64,000 nt of DNA from CP2-2F sp034432555 (GTDB lineage: Bacteria; Chloroflexota; Anaerolineae; Aggregatilineales; UBA2796): positions 346,635 through 410,634 of the forward strand of contig DAOUBW010000048.1 in NCBI GenBank assembly GCA_034432555.1, written 5' to 3'. The position numbers and the translations under genes are program-made. Every line of letters starts with the position of its first letter. The first letter of the stretch is position 1. The notes below the pieces were generated by a model, which made no database searches, had not been told where the DNA came from, and saw only the letters and a program-made list of their open reading frames with translations. This document shows positions 26,195 to 35,896 of the stretch, piece after piece.

Positions 26195-27145
26195 ATGCCC
26201 GAAACTATCCCTTGCACTTACTGCGGCGCGGCAGCACTGCCTTTTTTGAGCGCTCAGGACGACAACCGACACAGCACAACCGAGACGTTCACCTACTACC
26301 ACTGCGCCACTTGCAGGCTCATCTTTCTGCATCCGCTGCCTGCTGATCTGAGCATTTACTATATCGGTGATTATCACGCGCAACCTGCCGAGTCAGAACG
26401 CGCCTTCCATGCACGGCTAGAGGCGATCAAACTCGCCTACGTGCAGCGTTATGCACAGGGCAAAACTTTATTAGAGATCGGTCCTTCTTACGGCGCGTTT
26501 TTACGGCTTGCCCAGCAAGCAGGCTTTGCGCCAGAGGCAATAGAACTGGACGCCGATTGCGTGGCGGCGTTGAACGCCGTCAGTATTCCGACCATTCAGA
26601 GCAACGCACCGCTAGAAGCGCTCAGAAGGCTTGGCAGCTACGACGTGATCGGCATGTGGCATGTGGTAGAACATCTGCCGCAAGTGTGGGACGTTCTGAC
26701 AGAGGCAGCGGCACACCTTAAGCCGAACGGCATTCTGATCATCGCGGCGCCCAATCCGCAAGCGCTGACTTTTCGTCTGTTCAAGCAGCGCTGGGGCTAC
26801 CTTGACGCGCCGCGCCACATTCACCTGCTGCCTATCCTGCTCTTGGAAAGGCTGGCGCGCCAGAACGGGCTTACCCTGATTCAGCGCACCACCAGCAGCG
26901 CCGAGTCGGTGTGGCACAACTACGGCGCGTGGCGCAGCAGTTTGATCAATCTGGTTGGCAAAGGGCGCGCACAGGCGGCGCTTGGGCTGCCGCAAAACGC
27001 TGATCAGCCGCGCTCGCGCAGCTCACTGCTGAAGGCACGCTTATTCCGCCTTGCCCTGCGCGCCCTGATTGTGGCTGCCGCGCCCATTGAGCGTACAGGA
27101 TTGCGTGGCAGCGCCTACACGCTCATTTTCAGGAAGCAAGCATGA
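26195..27145 (+). CDS. Zinc-ribbon class I SAM methyltransferase
   Basis: 316 residues. N-terminal zinc ribbon with Cys7, Cys10, Cys37 and Cys40 (CTYC and CATC), then a Rossmann methyltransferase: LLEIGPSYGAFLRLA (SAM-binding), MWHVVEHLPQVWDVL, and a late APNPQALTFRLF. This architecture (methyltransf_23 type) is common in glycan clusters, where it methylates sugars or lipid-linked intermediates. ATG at 26195 has GGAG 8 bases upstream. Overlaps the GT2 gene by 4 bases (ATGA). Confidence 0.88.
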   Translation: MPETIPCTYCGAAALPFLSAQDDNRHSTTETFTYYHCATCRLIFLHPLPADLSIYYIGDYHAQPAESERAFHARLEAIKLAYVQRYAQGKTLLEIGPSYGAFLRLAQQAGFAPEAIELDADCVAALNAVSIPTIQSNAPLEALRRLGSYDVIGMWHVVEHLPQVWDVLTEAAAHLKPNGILIIAAPNPQALTFRLFKQRWGYLDAPRHIHLLPILLLERLARQNGLTLIQRTTSSAESVWHNYGAWRSSLINLVGKGRAQAALGLPQNADQPRSRSSLLKARLFRLALRALIVAAAPIERTGLRGSAYTLIFRKQA

Positions 27146-28173
27146 GCGCGCCCGAATTCTCTATTGTGATCCCGACACGGAACGGCGAGCGCTATCTTGG
27201 CGCGGCGATTGAGAGCGTGCTTGCCCAAAGCTATCCCCATTGGCGTTTGCACATCCTCGAAAGCGGCTCGACCGACGGCACAACTGCGCTTGTGGCGCGC
27301 TATTTAGGCGATCCGCGCATCACGCTGCACAGCACGCCGCCCGATCAGCCGCCGCTGGATATTGTGGGCAATTGGGCGCGCATTTTGCAGCTTAATCTGA
27401 GCGAGCACCTGACCATCTTAGGGCATGATGACTTATTCGGCGCAGATTTCTTGGCAGAGGTTGTGGCGCTGATCGCGGCTGAGCCGAACGCCTCGCTGTG
27501 GCTGACGCACTTCCACCTGATTGATAGTGAGGGTGGGCTGCTTCGCCCCTGCAAGCCTTTTCCGCCGCGCCTGAGCGCCGATGAATACCTGCTAGGGCTG
27601 CATACGCGCCGCTTGGAGAGCTTTGCGACGGGCTATGTGATGCGGAGCGCCGATTATGTGCGCTTGGGTGGCATTCCGCCGCTGCGGAACTTGCTGTATG
27701 CCGATCTGCTGCTGTGGTATCGCCTGAGCAGCCTTGCTTATTTGGCGTGCAGTGCGCGCCACACATTCAGCTACCGTGTGCATGGGCAGAGCATGTCTTA
27801 CGCGATGCAGCTTAGCGATTGGTACGCCGCCTCAGAGGAATATTTGAAGGCGTTGGCAGAAAGCGATCACGTCAAGGTCGAAGGGCAACGGCAAGCTGCC
27901 TATGCTTGTGTTGCCCACGAGCTAAAACGCGCTTTTTACCGCAGCCTGACAGCGCTCATCTTAGATGGCACGCCGCAGCAGCGGCAGGCGTTCCGCCGCG
28001 TGGAAAGCGAGATCGCGGCGCGTGCCACACAGGCAGGCATTCGAGGCTACTACGACTGGCGCAGCAATCTCTTGGCACTGATTGCTTACGCAGTGCCGAG
28101 CCGCCGTCTGCGCCGTGCGCTCTTTGCGCCGATTCTCTGGTGGCGTGCGCGCCGCAAGCGCGGTAGAGCGTAA
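27142..28173 (+). CDS. GT2-family glycosyltransferase
   Basis: 343 residues. GT-A fold: FSIVIPTRNGERYLGAAIESVLAQSYPHW (nucleotide binding) is split by a canonical first Asp region ESGSTDGT, and GHDDLF is the DxD-type metal site. Inverting transfer of a sugar from a nucleotide donor to a glycan. No C-terminal membrane helices are apparent. Start ATG overlaps the methyltransferase stop, so translation is coupled. Confidence 0.9.
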   Translation: MSAPEFSIVIPTRNGERYLGAAIESVLAQSYPHWRLHILESGSTDGTTALVARYLGDPRITLHSTPPDQPPLDIVGNWARILQLNLSEHLTILGHDDLFGADFLAEVVALIAAEPNASLWLTHFHLIDSEGGLLRPCKPFPPRLSADEYLLGLHTRRLESFATGYVMRSADYVRLGGIPPLRNLLYADLLLWYRLSSLAYLACSARHTFSYRVHGQSMSYAMQLSDWYAASEEYLKALAESDHVKVEGQRQAAYACVAHELKRAFYRSLTALILDGTPQQRQAFRRVESEIAARATQAGIRGYYDWRSNLLALIAYAVPSRRLRRALFAPILWWRARRKRGRA

Positions 28174-28278
28174 ACATAGCGCGCCCTCATCAAGGACTCA
28201 CGTGAAAAATGCGGCGCTTTGTGGCACAATTGCGCCTTGCAAAGTTCTGCACACTAAGGAGCACATAGAAACAGCCTC

Positions 28279-28779
28279 GTGGGACGCTACTTCAGCCTGT
28301 TGATCGTCTTGATCGGTGCTGTGGTGCAATCTACCATTGTGCCAGAACTGCGGATTGGCGATAGCGCGCCTGATCTGGTTTTGCTGCTCGTCCTCGCCTG
28401 GACGCTGCTGGCAGGCTTGAGTGAAGGCTTGCTGTGGGCAGCTTTTGGCGGTGTGCTGCAAGACTGGCTGAGCGGCTTGCCGACCGGCACAACAGCCTTG
28501 GCGCTGCTGGCAGCCGCCATGAGTGCGCATATGCTGGTTGGGCAGATCACGCGCCGCAATGTGCTGCTGCCGCCGCTGGTTGCCGCTGGCGGGACAGTGG
28601 TCTATCACGCTGCGCTGATCGCGCTGTTGATTATCGTTCGTCGCCCGGTGGAGATTAGCTATACCCTGCGCTATATCACGCTGCCCGTCGTGTTGTTTAA
28701 CGCAGTGGGAATGCTGTTCGTTTTCATCAGTTTAGGGCTGTTATATGGTGTGTTCCGCCCAAAGCGCGTCCAGTTATGA
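28279..28779 (+). CDS. mreD: Rod shape-determining protein MreD
   Basis: 166-residue membrane protein with 5-6 transmembrane helices. The pattern VQSTIVPELRIGDSAPDLVLLLVLAW and GLLWAAFGGVLQDWLSGLPTGT is typical of MreD, which links the MreBC cytoskeleton to peptidoglycan synthases. Start is GTG at 28279; AAGGAG lies 17 bases upstream, an unusually long gap, so the start is uncertain. mreB and mreC are not adjacent; PBP2 follows after 41 bases. Confidence 0.88.
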   Translation: MGRYFSLLIVLIGAVVQSTIVPELRIGDSAPDLVLLLVLAWTLLAGLSEGLLWAAFGGVLQDWLSGLPTGTTALALLAAAMSAHMLVGQITRRNVLLPPLVAAGGTVVYHAALIALLIIVRRPVEISYTLRYITLPVVLFNAVGMLFVFISLGLLYGVFRPKRVQL

Positions 28780-28820
28780 AGTATCGTTTGGCGTAGGTGT
28801 AGCACAGCTAAGGGATTGTT

Positions 28821-31166
28821 ATGCAAAATCGGATTCTGCCCTTTCAAGGCTCACGGTTGGTCTTTTTCAGTGTGGTGATGCTGTGCAGCTTCATTGTGCT
28901 GATTTTGCGGCTGTATGAATTTCAGTTCACGCGCCTAGAGGCATTTGAGGCAGCCGCTCGTGAAAATGCGGTGCAGAGCGTGCCATTGCCTTCGACACGC
29001 GGCATCATTTACGACCGCTACGGCGTGCCGTTGGCGCTGAATGCGCCCGCTTTCAACGTCGCGGTGACGCCTGCCTACGTCCCTGATGACGAAGAAGCGC
29101 TGCTGCGAATGCTCAACCGCCTTTCAGCGCTGGTGGATGTACCTGCCACCCGCGCTGCCGCTGAGGCATCGGGCAGGCGCTTTGTCCGCAGTTTGCAGGA
29201 TCAGATTGATGATGGTGCGCGTGTGGCGCCCTACCGCGAAGTGGTGGTTGCGGCGGATGTGCCACAAGCAATCGCGCAGATCATCCTTGAAGATTTGCAA
29301 AACTTGCCCGGCGTCAGTGTTGATGTCGTCTCGGTGCGGCAGTATCCCAGCGGCAGCCTCACTTCGCAGATCATCGGCTACTTGGGTCCGATTGGTGAGG
29401 CAGAAGCACGTGAACTACGCGAACAAGGCTACAATCCCGCCTTTGAGCGCGTCGGCTATGCGGGCGTGGAAGCGTATTTCGAGCGCGATTTGGCAGGTGA
29501 GCGCGGCTTGGAGACGCGCATTGTGGATGTGGCGGGCTTGCCGATTCAGGTGCTTAGCCGCCGTGAGCCGGTGGCAGGCAAAAACATCCGCCTGACCATC
29601 GATCTTGCCCTTCAGCGCGTGGCAGAGCAAGCGCTGAGGGATCGCATCAACATCGTGAACGCACGGGCGCAAGCCCAGGTCACCATTTCGGGGTCGGTGA
29701 TCGCTATTGACCTGCGGACGGGTGAAGTGTTGGCGATGGTTAGCCTGCCAACCTACGACAATACGCGCTTTGCACGCGCCATTGATGGCGAATACTACCT
29801 CCGCATTGCTCGTGAGCCACAAACACCCTTGGTGAACCATGCTATTCAGTCGCTCTATCCGCCCGGTTCGGTGTGGAAGTTGGTTTCGGCAGCGGGTGTC
29901 TTGGAAGAAAAGGTAGTGCCGTGGGATTATTACCTCTACGATGCGGGCGAATTGTTCGTTGAGAATAGCTTTGCCACCAATGATGTTGGGCAGCGTCAGC
30001 GCTTTGTATGCTGGCTGCCGCAAGAGGCAGGCGGGCATAAGTGGGTCAATATGGTGGAGGGCATCGCTTGGAGCTGTGACGTATATTTCTATCAGGTGGG
30101 CGGCGGCAACCCTGATCCGAACGTCTCGATGGTGCTGAAGCCGGGCGGCTTGGGCATTGAAAATCTGAATCGCTACGCAACCGCACTGAGCATCGGCGTG
30201 CGGACGGGCATTGAGCTGCCCGGCGAAAACGGCGGCAGAATGCCTGACCGCACCTGGAAGCGCCGCAATTACGGCGAGAGTTGGTCTACGGGCGATACCT
30301 ATAACGCCGCCTTTGGGCAGGGCTACGTCACGGTGACTCCGCTGCAACTGCTGACGGCGAGCATGGCGCTTGCCAATGGCGGCAAGCTCTACCAACCCAC
30401 TATTTTGCACAGCTTTCTGGATTCGGAAGGCAACGTGATCATGCCCTTCATGCCCAAGCTAGAGCGCACCATTCTGCCGCCTTCAGAAGGGCAAATCGCC
30501 GTGCTGAATATGCGTGAGGATATGTTGGTGCAGGGCAAAAACAGCCTCGCCTGCATCTGCGAGCCGCGCAGCCCCTACAAAGACCCTAACAACGAAGATT
30601 TCTACGACCCGAACTTGCCCGATTGCACCGACGATTTCAAGCAAAACTACCAACGCACAGTAAACCTCGAAGGGCGCGGTGAGATCACCTACACGGTGCA
30701 TATTCCTTACGGCTACCGTTTTGGCGGCGTGTGCAATCCGCTGTTCATCAACGACTCGCTCTACCGCAACTATCAGCCGCCCTTTGTCAGCGCCTTCAAT
30801 TTGCGCGTGGTGGAAGAAGGAATGCGCCAAGCGGTCATCAACACCTTTGGCACCGCTAGGAAGTTTGATCTGGGCTACCAGCCGACGGCAGGCAAGACTG
30901 GCACTGCTGAATACTGCGACGACATCGCAGCGGCGCGCCAACTGTGCCGTCCCGGTGAGTGGCCCACCCACGCCTGGTTCTTTGGCTACGCGCCCTATGA
31001 TAAGCCTGAGATCGGCGTGATTACCTTTGTCTACAATGCCGGTGATGGCTCGCGGGATGCGCTGCCTGTGGCGAAGGCGGTCGTGGATTGCTACTTCAAA
31101 ATGAAAAGCCAGCGTGAGCAAGGCATTCCCAACGATCAAGTGTCTTGTGTGCCGATTCAGGAGTAG
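28821..31166 (+). CDS. mrdA: Penicillin-binding protein 2
   Basis: 781 residues. Transpeptidase that cross-links peptidoglycan during elongation, membrane-anchored by one N-terminal helix (about 12-32). Motifs: SVWK (active Ser near residue 350, in YPPGSVWKLV), SCD (near 417, in WSCDVYFYQ, cf. SSD of E. coli PBP2) and KTG (near 692, in AGKTGTAEY). A Cys-bearing loop of roughly 80 residues (NSLACICEPRSPYKDP onward) between the SCD and KTG motifs enlarges the domain relative to E. coli (633 residues). AAGGGA precedes the ATG. With mreD it forms an elongation pair. Confidence 0.95.
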   Translation: MQNRILPFQGSRLVFFSVVMLCSFIVLILRLYEFQFTRLEAFEAAARENAVQSVPLPSTRGIIYDRYGVPLALNAPAFNVAVTPAYVPDDEEALLRMLNRLSALVDVPATRAAAEASGRRFVRSLQDQIDDGARVAPYREVVVAADVPQAIAQIILEDLQNLPGVSVDVVSVRQYPSGSLTSQIIGYLGPIGEAEARELREQGYNPAFERVGYAGVEAYFERDLAGERGLETRIVDVAGLPIQVLSRREPVAGKNIRLTIDLALQRVAEQALRDRINIVNARAQAQVTISGSVIAIDLRTGEVLAMVSLPTYDNTRFARAIDGEYYLRIAREPQTPLVNHAIQSLYPPGSVWKLVSAAGVLEEKVVPWDYYLYDAGELFVENSFATNDVGQRQRFVCWLPQEAGGHKWVNMVEGIAWSCDVYFYQVGGGNPDPNVSMVLKPGGLGIENLNRYATALSIGVRTGIELPGENGGRMPDRTWKRRNYGESWSTGDTYNAAFGQGYVTVTPLQLLTASMALANGGKLYQPTILHSFLDSEGNVIMPFMPKLERTILPPSEGQIAVLNMREDMLVQGKNSLACICEPRSPYKDPNNEDFYDPNLPDCTDDFKQNYQRTVNLEGRGEITYTVHIPYGYRFGGVCNPLFINDSLYRNYQPPFVSAFNLRVVEEGMRQAVINTFGTARKFDLGYQPTAGKTGTAEYCDDIAAARQLCRPGEWPTHAWFFGYAPYDKPEIGVITFVYNAGDGSRDALPVAKAVVDCYFKMKSQREQGIPNDQVSCVPIQE

Positions 31167-31188
31167 TTTCAGCACCCTTCTGGAAGCA

Positions 31189-31260
31189 AGTGGGCGGGAT
31201 AAATCCCGCCCTACGGATAATGCGATCCTAAGTGGGTCGGACTTGTCCGCCCACCCAGGT
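31189..31260. terminator. Bidirectional palindrome between convergent genes
   Basis: GGGCGGGAT-AA-ATCCCGCCC (31192-31211) followed by a second imperfect arm pair GTGGGTCGGA / TCCGCCCAC (near 31232-31255). The outer arms GTGGGCGG and CCGCCCAC also match, giving alternative folds. It separates the convergent PBP2 and Gfo/Idh genes and probably acts as transcript 3' structure. T-runs are weak. Confidence 0.55.
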
Positions 31261-32451
31261 CTAGTACTTAACTTCCACCGCACGCCCAGAGGCTGCCGAT
31301 TCCAGCACTGCATCGCAGATCACAGCGCAACGGTAGCCATCCTCAAAGGTGGCGCCATAGGGCGCGATTGGCTCATTGTTCACGATGGCGCGCAACAGGT
31401 GATCGAACTCATGGACGAAGGTATGCTCCCAGCCGATGATGTGTCCGTGTGGCCACCAGTTCGACCAATATGGATGATAGCTCTCGGTGACCAACACCTG
31501 TGTGAAGCCTTGCGTCTCTGGGCGTCCATCGCGCCACATGACTTCCATCTCGTTCATGCGCTCTAGGTTGAAGCGAAGGCTGCCATGCTCAGCGTTGATC
31601 TCAAAGACGTTGTGATTTTTGCGTCCCGGCGCGAAGCGTGTGCTTTCCAGCGTGCCGAGCGCGCCGTTTTGGAACTCCACACAGGCAACGAAGGCATCAT
31701 CCACCGTCACCTGAGCGCGCCCGCCCTTGCCATCAGGACGATCCTTGATGAACGTTTTGGTCATAGCGGCAATCCGTGCTGGCTCGCCCACCAGATAACG
31801 GGCAAGGTCTATGATGTGCGCGCCCAGATCGCCAAGCGCGCCGCTGCCTGCAACGTTCTTATCCAAGCGCCAGACCATCGGGAAGTTCGGATCGGCGATC
31901 CACTCTTGCAGGTAAACAGCGCGCCAGTGGTAGATTTGCCCAAGCGCGCCGCTGTCTATCAGATCGCGGATTTGGCGAATGGCTGGCACAAAGCGATAGT
32001 TGAAGGCAACCATATGCTTGACGCCTGCTTTGGTCACGGCATCCAGCATCGCCTTCGCTTCTTCAGCAGTGCGCCCTAGCGGCTTTTCGCAGAAAACGTG
32101 CTTGCCGACTTGCGCGGCGGCGATGCACGGCTCTGCGTGGGCGTCGTTGGGTCCGCCGTTATCGAAAAGCTGAACGTCAGGGTCTTCCAACATCTGGCGC
32201 CAATCGGTGTAGTATTTCTCATAGCCGTAGCGCAAGGCAGCCTCTTTGACGGCTTCCTCATTCCGCCCGCTAACCGCCACAAGGCGCGGCACCGCCACCG
32301 GCGGATACATCATGTAGGGCAGTTTTTTCATGGCATTGGTATGCGCCTTGCCCATGAAGGCATAACCAAGCATTCCCACACCAACAGTTGGTGCTTGCCC
32401 GCTTGCCTTAGCGCCTGCCATGCTCACAAAACCAACTTCTTTATCACTCAT
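31261..32451 (-). CDS. Gfo/Idh/MocA-family oxidoreductase
   Basis: 396 residues. N-terminal NAD(P)-binding fold with GVGMLGYAFMGKAHTNA, then EKPLGRTAEEAKAML (the conserved EKP of the family) and the catalytic region HIIDLARYL (DxxxH form, D..ARY). Oxidises a sugar, inositol or related hydroxyl. Last gene of the ROK operon; it starts 5 bases after the TIM-barrel gene. AAAGGA lies 9 bases before the ATG. The exact substrate is unknown; partner enzymes point to ketose/polyol or keto-glycoside metabolism. Confidence 0.92.
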   Translation of the reverse strand: MSDKEVGFVSMAGAKASGQAPTVGVGMLGYAFMGKAHTNAMKKLPYMMYPPVAVPRLVAVSGRNEEAVKEAALRYGYEKYYTDWRQMLEDPDVQLFDNGGPNDAHAEPCIAAAQVGKHVFCEKPLGRTAEEAKAMLDAVTKAGVKHMVAFNYRFVPAIRQIRDLIDSGALGQIYHWRAVYLQEWIADPNFPMVWRLDKNVAGSGALGDLGAHIIDLARYLVGEPARIAAMTKTFIKDRPDGKGGRAQVTVDDAFVACVEFQNGALGTLESTRFAPGRKNHNVFEINAEHGSLRFNLERMNEMEVMWRDGRPETQGFTQVLVTESYHPYWSNWWPHGHIIGWEHTFVHEFDHLLRAIVNNEPIAPYGATFEDGYRCAVICDAVLESAASGRAVEVKY

Positions 32452-32456
32452 CGTCG

Positions 32457-33455
32457 CTATTCCTTTTGGAAAGCTGCATCAAATGCCACATTGGAAGGCG
32501 AAATATCGGCGCGGCGCACCACCTGAACGGCTTCCGCCGCCCCAACTTCACGGTTCATGCCGCTATCTTCCCACTCCACCGAGAGCGGACCGTCATAGCC
32601 AATCGCGTTCAGGCTGCGGACGATCTGCTCAAAGTCAATTTCGCCACGCCCTGGCGAGACGAAATCCCAGCCGCGCCGCCGATCTCCAAAGCCCAAGTGC
32701 GAAGCGAGGATGCTGCGGCGTCCGTCAAGGCGCTTGAGCGAATCCTTGACGTGGACGTGGTAAATGCGATCTGCGAATTCTTCGATGAAGGCAACCGAAT
32801 CCACAAACTGATGGTTGAGGTGGCTTGGGTCAAAGTTAATGCCGAAGGCAGGGCGGCGGTTAATGGCGTCCAGCGCCTTGTGCGTGGTCACGATGTCGTA
32901 GGCGATCTCGGTCGGATGAACTTCCAAGCCAAAGCGCACGCCTACCTCATCGAAGACATCAAGGATCGGGTTCCAGCGGGCGGCAAAGTCGGCGTAGCCG
33001 GCTTCCACCATCTCATCGCTGGTCGGCGGGAAGCGGTAGACTAAGTGCCACACGCTGCTGCCGGTGAAGCCGTTCACCACCTTCACGCCCATCTTGGCGG
33101 CGGCGCGTGCGGTGTTCATCACCTCTTGCGCGGCGCGTTGGCGCACGCCTTCAGGCTCACCATCGCCCCAGACGTGCGGCGGCAAAATGCCCTTGTGTCG
33201 CTCGTCAATCGGATCGCAGACGCACTGCCCAACCAAGTGCGTGCTGATCGCAAAGCATTTCAGCCCATGCTTGGCGAGAATATCATGGCGCGATTGAATG
33301 TAGCCATCTTCGCTGAGCGCCCGCGAAACGTCAAAGTGATCGCCCCAGCAAGCAAGCTCTAGCCCATCATAGCCCCACGACGCCACCTTTTCGGCAAGCA
33401 CGCTCAAGGGCAAATCTGCCCATTGTCCAGTAAATAATGTGACTGGTCTAGCCAT
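32457..33455 (-). CDS. Sugar phosphate isomerase/epimerase-like TIM barrel
   Basis: 332 residues of the AP-endonuclease-2/xylose isomerase-like fold. Likely divalent-metal ligands: Glu in LEVHPTEIAYD, Asp/His in NFDPSHLNHQF, His in HVHVKDS and Glu in SVEWEDSGM. Homologs beside Gfo/Idh oxidoreductases act as epimerases, isomerases or 3-keto-glycoside lyases. The operon also has a second, distinct TIM barrel, so the two probably act in series with the dehydrogenase. Confidence 0.85.
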   Translation of the reverse strand: MARPVTLFTGQWADLPLSVLAEKVASWGYDGLELACWGDHFDVSRALSEDGYIQSRHDILAKHGLKCFAISTHLVGQCVCDPIDERHKGILPPHVWGDGEPEGVRQRAAQEVMNTARAAAKMGVKVVNGFTGSSVWHLVYRFPPTSDEMVEAGYADFAARWNPILDVFDEVGVRFGLEVHPTEIAYDIVTTHKALDAINRRPAFGINFDPSHLNHQFVDSVAFIEEFADRIYHVHVKDSLKRLDGRRSILASHLGFGDRRRGWDFVSPGRGEIDFEQIVRSLNAIGYDGPLSVEWEDSGMNREVGAAEAVQVVRRADISPSNVAFDAAFQKE

Positions 33456-33518
33456 TGTTCAAAAACTCCTAGTCTATGATTAATGCCCGTGTAAGGTTTA
33501 CTCAGCGCTCCGAAGCGC

Positions 33519-33947
33519 CTAGTGCTGCTGGCTGGCACGGTCGCTTTTCGGCGTGATGTGTCCCCAGATGTTGAAGGCGATGAAGCACACCAGCAGCAGG
33601 TGAAAGCCGATTTGATAGCCCTCAATTGCCCACGACTGGAACATGCCCACCACACCGAGCAGAATGCCGCCAATGATGATTAGCTCCACCCGCCGATGCC
33701 AGCGCACACTGATTTTACCGTTAAAATTGAGCGCCACCGCTACGATCAGGAAGATGAAGGACAGCACCACCGCCACAAAGCACAGGATGAACGGCATCCC
33801 TGTTAGCAGGACGTTGCCCGCCTTCCAACGGTCATCTTGCCCATCCACAATTGGCGCAAGGATCAAGGCGATCACCACTAACACGGCGGCGGCGATCAGC
33901 AGGAAAAACGGATAGTTAAGGCGCTTTGCCGCTTGTTGAACGCTCAT
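33519..33947 (-). CDS. Small four-helix membrane protein, unknown
   Basis: 142 residues with four clear transmembrane helices (about 13-35, 47-72, 82-104, 108-128) and a charged tail. I do not recognise the family. It lies inside the sugar operon between the two TIM-barrel genes, 11 bases after one and 63 before the other, so it is likely tied to the transporter or enzymes. Small membrane proteins accompany some two-ATPase polyol transporters such as glycerol GlpSTPQV, but direct homology is not claimed. Confidence 0.65.
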   Translation of the reverse strand: MSVQQAAKRLNYPFFLLIAAAVLVVIALILAPIVDGQDDRWKAGNVLLTGMPFILCFVAVVLSFIFLIVAVALNFNGKISVRWHRRVELIIIGGILLGVVGMFQSWAIEGYQIGFHLLLVCFIAFNIWGHITPKSDRASQQH

Positions 33948-33958
33948 CAGTCATGCTC

Positions 33959-34807
33959 CTATGCCAAAAGCTGCTTCAGGAACGCCACGCCCTCTTGGGC
34001 AAGCGCATCTTGTGAGGGTGCAAGGCTGCGCCAAATGGCAGCCGCTCGTGCGATGCTTTTCACCTTGCTGGTGAACGACTCGATCACGACGGGTCCCGAA
34101 TAGTTGATCGCCTTGAGCGCACTCGCCACGTCTTGCCACGGCACATGCCCTGAGCCCGGCGCGCCGCGATCATTCTCGCAAGCATGGACGTGCTTCAGTC
34201 GGCTGCCTGCCTGCCGAATCGCCTGCCCAAGCGATTTTTCCTCAATGCACATATGGAAGGTATCCAGCATGATTTGGCAAGCAGGGCTATCCACGCGATC
34301 CACCACCTCAATTGCCTGCTCCGCCAAATTAATAAAGCTAGTCTCAAAGCGGTTCAACGGCTCAAGACACAGCACCACACCGTGATCATGGGCGTAGGCG
34401 GACAGTTCTTTCAGGTTTGCCACCAGCAGGTCGAGATCGCGGGCGCGATCTTCAGGCGTCTGCTGCCAGGTGCGCCCAACCGCCGAGTAGATCGGTCCGA
34501 CAAGGTTAGTGATGCCTATGGCGCTGCACAGGTCAACACAGCCGCGAATATACGCCATGCCGCTCTGTCGAATAGCGGCATCGTCATGGATCAGATCGCG
34601 GTCAGGTCCCATGGCGGCACACGCGCTGGCAGCCAGCCCATGCGCTGCCAGAATTACCTTTGCCTCAGCGCCGTCAAGGTCGGTCAGGTTCTCAAAAGGC
34701 AGCTCGATCCAATCAAAGCCCATGCTTTTCACTTTGGGCGCCAGCGCCACCAGTTCGGCAGTGGTTAGTGGTGAAGTCCAGACCCATGTATTCACACCAA
34801 AACGCAT
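33959..34807 (-). CDS. Ketose 3-epimerase-like protein (tagatose/psicose 3-epimerase family)
   Basis: 282 residues. Strong pattern of D-tagatose/D-psicose 3-epimerases: LEPLNRFETSF (catalytic Glu), MLDTFHMCIEE (metal Asp and His), HVHACENDRGAPGSGHVPW and VIESF (second Glu). The metal-bound Glu pair in this family interconverts ketoses at C3. Substrate may be a free ketohexose or ketopentose. Located right after the two ATPase genes, 30 bases apart, so it probably works on the imported sugar. Confidence 0.88.
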   Translation of the reverse strand: MRFGVNTWVWTSPLTTAELVALAPKVKSMGFDWIELPFENLTDLDGAEAKVILAAHGLAASACAAMGPDRDLIHDDAAIRQSGMAYIRGCVDLCSAIGITNLVGPIYSAVGRTWQQTPEDRARDLDLLVANLKELSAYAHDHGVVLCLEPLNRFETSFINLAEQAIEVVDRVDSPACQIMLDTFHMCIEEKSLGQAIRQAGSRLKHVHACENDRGAPGSGHVPWQDVASALKAINYSGPVVIESFTSKVKSIARAAAIWRSLAPSQDALAQEGVAFLKQLLA

Positions 34808-34837
34808 TTTTTACGCTCCCTTCTAAACATTGTTAGC

Positions 34838-35896
34838 CTAGAGTGCTAAGCGCTGCCCGCTGCTGTCGAAGTAGTGCAGGCGTTCGCGGATCACATCAAA
34901 GCGCACCTGATCGCGCAGGCGGTGGCGCACAATGCCCGGCACGACACAGGTGAAGGTCTGCGCGCCTGCCTGAAGGTGGATGACCGTCTCGACGCCGAGC
35001 GGCTCGACCAACGCCACTTCGCCACTGAGCGCGCCCTGAGGTGTGATCTGCACATCTTCAGGGCGAATGCCAAGCATGAACTCGGCGGGCAGACTGCCGT
35101 TGGGCGCGGGTAACTGCACTGTGCTTTCCTGAACGTGCAGCCTGCCATTCTCTCGGAACGCTTTGTGCAGGTTGATGCGCGGCGTGCCAACCAACTGCGC
35201 CACAAAGGTGGTGGCAGGGCGATCATAAATATCGGTGGGCGTGCCAACCTGAATCAGCTTGCCTTCGCGCAGCACACCGATTCGATCCGCCATCGTCAGC
35301 GCTTCGATCTGGTCGTGCGTCACAAAAAGCGTGGTGCTGGTCTGTGTCTTTTGAATGTGCTTCAGCTCCACCCGCAGCGACTCGCGCAGTTTGGCGTCAA
35401 GGTTGCTGAGCGGCTCATCCATCAAGAAGATGCGCGGATTGCGCACAATGGCACGCCCAATGCTAACGCGCTGCATCTCACCGCCACTCAGGCGCGCCGT
35501 CTTGCGCTCTAGCAAGTGCTGAATACGCAGCAGTTCAGCAGCCTTTTCCACACGCGGTCTGATCTCAGGCTCTGGCGTGCGGCGCATTGGCGAACGCAGC
35601 GGAAAGGCGAGGTTGTCGTAAACGCTCATGGTTGGGTAGAGCGAGTATTGCTGAAAGACGAAAGCAATATCGCGCTCTGCCGGCGGCACACCGTTCATGG
35701 TCTGCCCGTCGAAAAGGATATCGCCTTCGCTCTGGCGCTCCAAGCCGGCGATCACGCGCAGTGTGGTTGTTTTGCCCGCGCCCGTCGGACCGAGCAGCAC
35801 GAAAAATTCGCCGTTCTGAATGGTAAAACTCACGTCATCCAGCGCGATAATATCCTTAAAGCGCTTGCTGATGTGGTGCAGGGCAATTTCGCTCAT
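34838..35896 (-). CDS. Carbohydrate ABC transporter ATPase 2 (MalK/UgpC type)
   Basis: 352 residues. Walker A GPTGAGKTTTLRV, Q-loop VFQQYSLYP, signature LSGGEMQRVSIGRAI, Walker B IFLMDEPLSNLDAK, His in VTHDQIEAL, followed by a C-terminal TOBE/OB domain (about 240-352) typical of sugar importers. Its ATG overlaps the stop of ATPase 1 by 4 bases. Sequence differs clearly from ATPase 1, so a heterodimer is likely, as in GlpST glycerol transport. Confidence 0.93.
   Translation of the reverse strand: MSEIALHHISKRFKDIIALDDVSFTIQNGEFFVLLGPTGAGKTTTLRVIAGLERQSEGDILFDGQTMNGVPPAERDIAFVFQQYSLYPTMSVYDNLAFPLRSPMRRTPEPEIRPRVEKAAELLRIQHLLERKTARLSGGEMQRVSIGRAIVRNPRIFLMDEPLSNLDAKLRESLRVELKHIQKTQTSTTLFVTHDQIEALTMADRIGVLREGKLIQVGTPTDIYDRPATTFVAQLVGTPRINLHKAFRENGRLHVQESTVQLPAPNGSLPAEFMLGIRPEDVQITPQGALSGEVALVEPLGVETVIHLQAGAQTFTCVVPGIVRHRLRDQVRFDVIRERLHYFDSSGQRLAL

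Noticed and set aside
29415..30410. 331-residue minus-strand ORF
   Set aside because: Antisense shadow of the PBP2 gene.
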